Part shown: positions 6,275 to 8,541 of the stretch, one piece after another
How positions within the stretch are numbered: the stretch's first letter is position 1
Layout: every line of letters starts with the position of its first letter
NCBI GenBank assembly: GCA_028868235.1
Contig: JAGWUW010000090.1
Span: 1 to 8,541, forward strand
Origin: Betaproteobacteria bacterium
GTDB taxonomy: Bacteria > Pseudomonadota > Gammaproteobacteria > Burkholderiales > Rhodocyclaceae
Length of the DNA stretch: 8,541 nt
Direction of reading: 5' to 3'
Position numbers and translations under genes: made by a program
The notes under the pieces: model-generated
The model's database searches: none
The model's input: only the letters and a program-made list of their open reading frames with translations
Told to the model about the DNA's origin: nothing

Positions 6275-7319
6275 CCGCCCGTCGCTTGCCGACATTATCC
6301 AGCGCGTCCGCAATGACGTGCTTTCGCGCCTCTCCACCGATGACGTGCTGCGGCGCGCCGATGCCGAGGTGTACGCTCGCGTCATGGGTGGCGTTGCCCA
6401 TGGCCTCTACGGTTTCATCGAATGGCTGGCCGACCAGGTCATCTACGACACTGCTGAGCTGGAATACCTTGAGCGCTGGTGTTCAATCTGGGGCATCACC
6501 CGCAAGCCGGCCGCAGCGGCTACCGGTTCCGTCACCTTTACGGTACAGGCTGGCGCGGTCATCCCGGCCGGCACGCTGCTGCAGGCGCTCGACGGCGTGC
6601 AGTACCAGACGACCGCCGATGCCACGATCACCGCACCAACGGCCACTGCGCCTGTTTCCGCTGTCGTGGCAGCCGCTGCTGGCAACCGGGCCACCGGGCA
6701 AAGCCTGTCGCTGGTGTCGCCAGTCGTCGGCGTGCAATCGACGGCGACGGCCGGGCTGATCTCCGGCGGTGCTGACATTGAAACCGATGATGCCCTGCGC
6801 GGCCGTCTGCTCTCACGGATCCAGCAACCGCCGCAGGGCGGTGCCTCCTACGACTACACGACCTGGGCGCTGGAAGTGTCCGGGGTTACCCGGGCCTGGG
6901 TAGCGCCGCAGGAACTCGGACTTGGCACGGTCACCGTGCGCTTCGTGCGTGACAACGACGGCAGCGGCTCGGCCATCATTCCGGATGCGTCTGAGGTCGC
7001 TGCGGTGCAGGCCTACATTGATGCCCGCCGGCCGGTGACGGCACAAGTCACCGTCGTAGCGCCGACTGCTGTTCCGATCAACTTCCAGATCCAGGGGCTG
7101 ACGCCGAACAATGCGACCGTGCAAGCTGCGGTTCAGGCCGAGCTGCAGGATCTGCTGACCCGCGAGGCCGTGCCTGGCGGCTCGATCCTTCTATCGCACA
7201 TCCGTGCGGCGATCTCGGCTGCGGCTGGCGAGACTGATTACGTGCTGGTGTCGCCGGCCGCGAACGTCACGAACACCGTCGGCAACATGAGCACCATGGG
7301 AACGATCACATGGCTCTAA
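6267..7319 (+). CDS. Baseplate J-like wedge protein (Mu gp47)
   Basis: A 350-residue Baseplate_J family protein, counterpart of P2 gpJ and T4 gp6, which forms the ring of baseplate wedges that opens when the tail contracts. The N-terminal part begins 'FSRPSLADIIQRVRNDVLSR' with 'LRRADAEVYARVMGGVAHGLYGFIEWLADQ' and 'TAELEYLERWCSIWGI', typical of the family. A repeated beta-rich Ala/Thr stretch (about 75-160) follows with 'AGAVIPAGTLLQALDGVQYQT'. The core motif sits at about 166-200: 'GGADIETDDALRGRLLSRIQ' with 'GGASYDYTTWALEVSGVTRAWV', then 'LGLGTVTVRFVRDND'. The C-terminus ends 'TVGNMSTMGTITWL'. A GGGGG run at 6255-6259 lies 7 bases before ATG 6267. Length is near the roughly 360 residues of Mu gp47. 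It overlaps gp48 by 10 bases. Confidence 0.93.
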   Translation: MFSRPSLADIIQRVRNDVLSRLSTDDVLRRADAEVYARVMGGVAHGLYGFIEWLADQVIYDTAELEYLERWCSIWGITRKPAAAATGSVTFTVQAGAVIPAGTLLQALDGVQYQTTADATITAPTATAPVSAVVAAAAGNRATGQSLSLVSPVVGVQSTATAGLISGGADIETDDALRGRLLSRIQQPPQGGASYDYTTWALEVSGVTRAWVAPQELGLGTVTVRFVRDNDGSGSAIIPDASEVAAVQAYIDARRPVTAQVTVVAPTAVPINFQIQGLTPNNATVQAAVQAELQDLLTREAVPGGSILLSHIRAAISAAAGETDYVLVSPAANVTNTVGNMSTMGTITWL

Positions 7320-7900
7320 CCGATTCCGATTACCTGCGTCAGTTGCAGGCGCTGTTGCCGCCCGGCCCGGCCTGGCCGAAAGACGACAATGCGCTGCTGA
7401 CCAGGCTGTTGTCTGGGTTATCCGAGGAGCTTGCCCGAGTCGATGGTCGTGCCTGGCAGATTGCCGAAGAAGCCGATCCGCGCACGGTGGCCGAGTTATT
7501 CGCTGATTGGGAGCGCGTCGCCGGCTTGCCGGACGCCTGCGCGGTGGTCTTTGGCGGTACGCAGACAGTGGCGAAACGTCGGGCCGCGCTGGTTGGTCGC
7601 CTGGCGACGTTGGGCGGCCAGTCGCCGGCCTATTTCATCGCCCTGGCGGCGTCGATTGGCTATGCCATTACGATCACCGAGTTTCGCGCGCATACCGTCG
7701 AAGACGACGTCAACTACGCGCTCTACGACAGCGCCTGGAATTTCGCCTGGCAGGTCAATGCCGCGCTCAACACGATCAATGAAATCACCGTCGACATGAC
7801 GGTTGAAGACCCGCTTGCAGCTTGGGGAAATGCCCTGCTTGAGTGCGTCATCAATCGACTCAAGCCGGCTCAAACCACCGTTCTGTACAGCTACACCTAA
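7310..7900 (+). CDS. Tail/baseplate protein (Mu gp48, DUF2313-type; P2 gpI counterpart)
   Basis: A 196-residue protein of the Mu gp48 / YmfQ type, found just before the tail fibre gene in many Mu-like tails. It is thought to sit in the outer baseplate and connect the wedges to the fibre. Signatures include 'YLRQLQALLPPGPAWPKDDN' at about 8-27, 'LARVDGRAWQIAEEADPRTVAELFADWERVAGLPD' and 'RRAALVGRLATLGGQSPAYF' in the middle. The C-terminus reads 'WGNALLECVINRLKPAQTTVLYSY', a strong family marker. GGGAA at 7298-7302 lies 7 bases before ATG 7310. The stop TAA at 7898-7900 abuts the ribosome binding site of the fibre gene. The role is inferred from gene position and family; little is known of the fold. 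Confidence 0.9.
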   Translation: MALTDSDYLRQLQALLPPGPAWPKDDNALLTRLLSGLSEELARVDGRAWQIAEEADPRTVAELFADWERVAGLPDACAVVFGGTQTVAKRRAALVGRLATLGGQSPAYFIALAASIGYAITITEFRAHTVEDDVNYALYDSAWNFAWQVNAALNTINEITVDMTVEDPLAAWGNALLECVINRLKPAQTTVLYSYT

Positions 7901-7906
7901 AAGGAG
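7901..7906 (+). promoter_or_regulatory. Strong ribosome binding site for the tail fibre gene
   Basis: AAGGAG directly follows the gp48 stop and lies 5 bases before ATG 7912, a near-ideal Shine-Dalgarno site. It fixes the fibre start. The later in-frame ATG at 8224 has no such site and would remove the attachment region. Confidence 0.8.
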
Positions 7907-7911
7907 CAAAC

Positions 7912-8541
7912 ATGGATCGCTCATATGCATCCGGCGCAGCAGGTAGCGCACCGGCCGCGCCCGCCAGTCCGTCGATCGGCTACCCTACCGCCGGAAATCC
8001 GGGAACCGGTACGCCGGCCACCAAGCCCGGCCCGTACTGGTACCACCAGATCACCGAAGAGTTGCTGGCGATCATTACTGCTGCCGGCATTACGCCGGCA
8101 CAGGGAACTTTGACGCAGCTGGCGTCTGCTATTCAGTCGGGGAAATTGTTTTCTTCGGCTGCGAGCGGTACTGCGGATGCGCTGACGGCGAGTTTTGTTC
8201 CGGCGGTTGCTTCGTTGGTCAATGGCATGTCGTTTTATGTCCGTGCTGGCTCGGCCAACGCGACGACCACGCCGACCTTCACGCCGAACAATGGAACGAT
8301 TGCCGCCAAGACCATCGTCAAGGGCAACGGCCTCGCGGTTGCTGCTGGCGACATTGCCGGCGGTGGCCATTGGATCGAGCTGCAATACGACCTGACGCTC
8401 GACAAGTGGGTGCTGCTCAATCCGGCGACCGGAGTAGCGACCCAGTCAGCGGTCGTCGTTGGGAGCATGCGCAACGTCGTCGGCAGTTCTGCCGGTGCGG
8501 TAAAGACCGCGAGCTGGACGGCGGACGAGCTCGTCGCTGAA
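7912..8541 (+). CDS. Tail fibre protein, N-terminal part, 3' end cut off
   Basis: The frame stays open from ATG 7912 to the last base, giving 210 visible residues. Residues 7-41 are Ala/Pro/Gly/Thr-rich and probably flexible. Residues 42-80 ('YWYHQITEELLAIITAAGIT', then 'LTQLASAIQSG') form a helical baseplate-attachment segment typical of Mu-like and lambdoid tail fibres. Residues 86-174 ('GTADALTASFVPAVASLVNG', then 'MSFYVRAGSANATTTPTFTP' and 'WIELQYDLTLDKWVLLNPATG') match a widespread module in phage tail fibres and tail-collar proteins. From about 185, 'GSMRNVVGSSAGAVKTASWT' with 'ADELVAE' looks like the start of another common fibre domain. The receptor-binding tip lies beyond the window, so host specificity cannot be read. 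Its position after gp48 matches Mu gene S. Codon choice at about 8120-8250 is richer in T (TTG, TTT, GTT, GCT) than the neighbours, which hints at module exchange. Confidence 0.88.
   Translation, partial: MDRSYASGAAGSAPAAPASPSIGYPTAGNPGTGTPATKPGPYWYHQITEELLAIITAAGITPAQGTLTQLASAIQSGKLFSSAASGTADALTASFVPAVASLVNGMSFYVRAGSANATTTPTFTPNNGTIAAKTIVKGNGLAVAAGDIAGGGHWIELQYDLTLDKWVLLNPATGVATQSAVVVGSMRNVVGSSAGAVKTASWTADELVAE

Noticed and set aside
8082..8100. Perfect inverted repeat (7-base arms, 5-base loop) in the fibre gene
   Set aside because: It lies within coding sequence for AAGITPA, a conserved-looking attachment segment, and GC-rich codons easily create such arms. No T run or regulatory context.
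1..8541. tRNA, CRISPR array, insertion sequence or attachment site
   Set aside because: No spaced repeats, transposase reading frame, tRNA-like fold or terminal repeat was seen. The window is almost wholly filled by the tail genes.

Overview
The window is a tightly packed, single-strand (+) stretch of a contractile-tailed bacteriophage or prophage. It covers the tail tube, tail length control, baseplate and tail fibre genes. Gene order and protein families match bacteriophage Mu late genes from L to S: sheath (L), tube (M), tail assembly chaperone, tape measure, N (DNA circularisation/tail), P (baseplate hub), gp45 (spike), gp46 (gp25-like), gp47 (baseplate J-like), gp48 and the start of a tail fibre. 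The DNA is GC-rich with strong G/C third-position preference and E. coli-like Shine-Dalgarno sites. A Gram-negative Pseudomonadota host, plausibly a betaproteobacterium, fits, but this is inference and no host gene is present.

Layout. Bases 2-271 are the C-terminus of the sheath protein, cut by the left edge. A 54-base gap with a GC-rich stem-loop (278-306) separates it from the tube gene (326-685). The assembly chaperone gene (682-990) carries a T TTT TTC slippery heptamer at 951-957. A -1 shift there opens a downstream reading frame and gives a 150-residue extended protein ending at 1133, whose tail resembles the P2 GpE family. The tape measure gene follows (1137-2792), short for this class at 551 residues. 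The block N-P-45-46-47-48 (2792-7900) follows, with nearly every gene overlapping the next by 1-10 bases. A good ribosome binding site at 7901-7906 starts the tail fibre gene (7912 onward), which runs off the right edge with 210 residues visible.

How the genes work together. The tape measure protein, coated by the chaperone and its frameshifted form, sets the length of the tube, which the sheath surrounds. P, gp45, gp46, gp47 and gp48 form the hub, spike and wedges at the tip, and the fibre binds the host surface. N acts on the tail and, in Mu, is linked to the incoming DNA.

No RNA gene, CRISPR array, insertion sequence, attachment site, promoter or convincing intrinsic terminator was seen. 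There is no non-coding stretch above 54 bases. No capsid, packaging, lysis or integration gene lies in the window, so it cannot be told here whether this is an active phage, a defective prophage or a tail-like particle locus. I found no wholly new system. The most notable signal is the programmed -1 frameshift in the chaperone gene.
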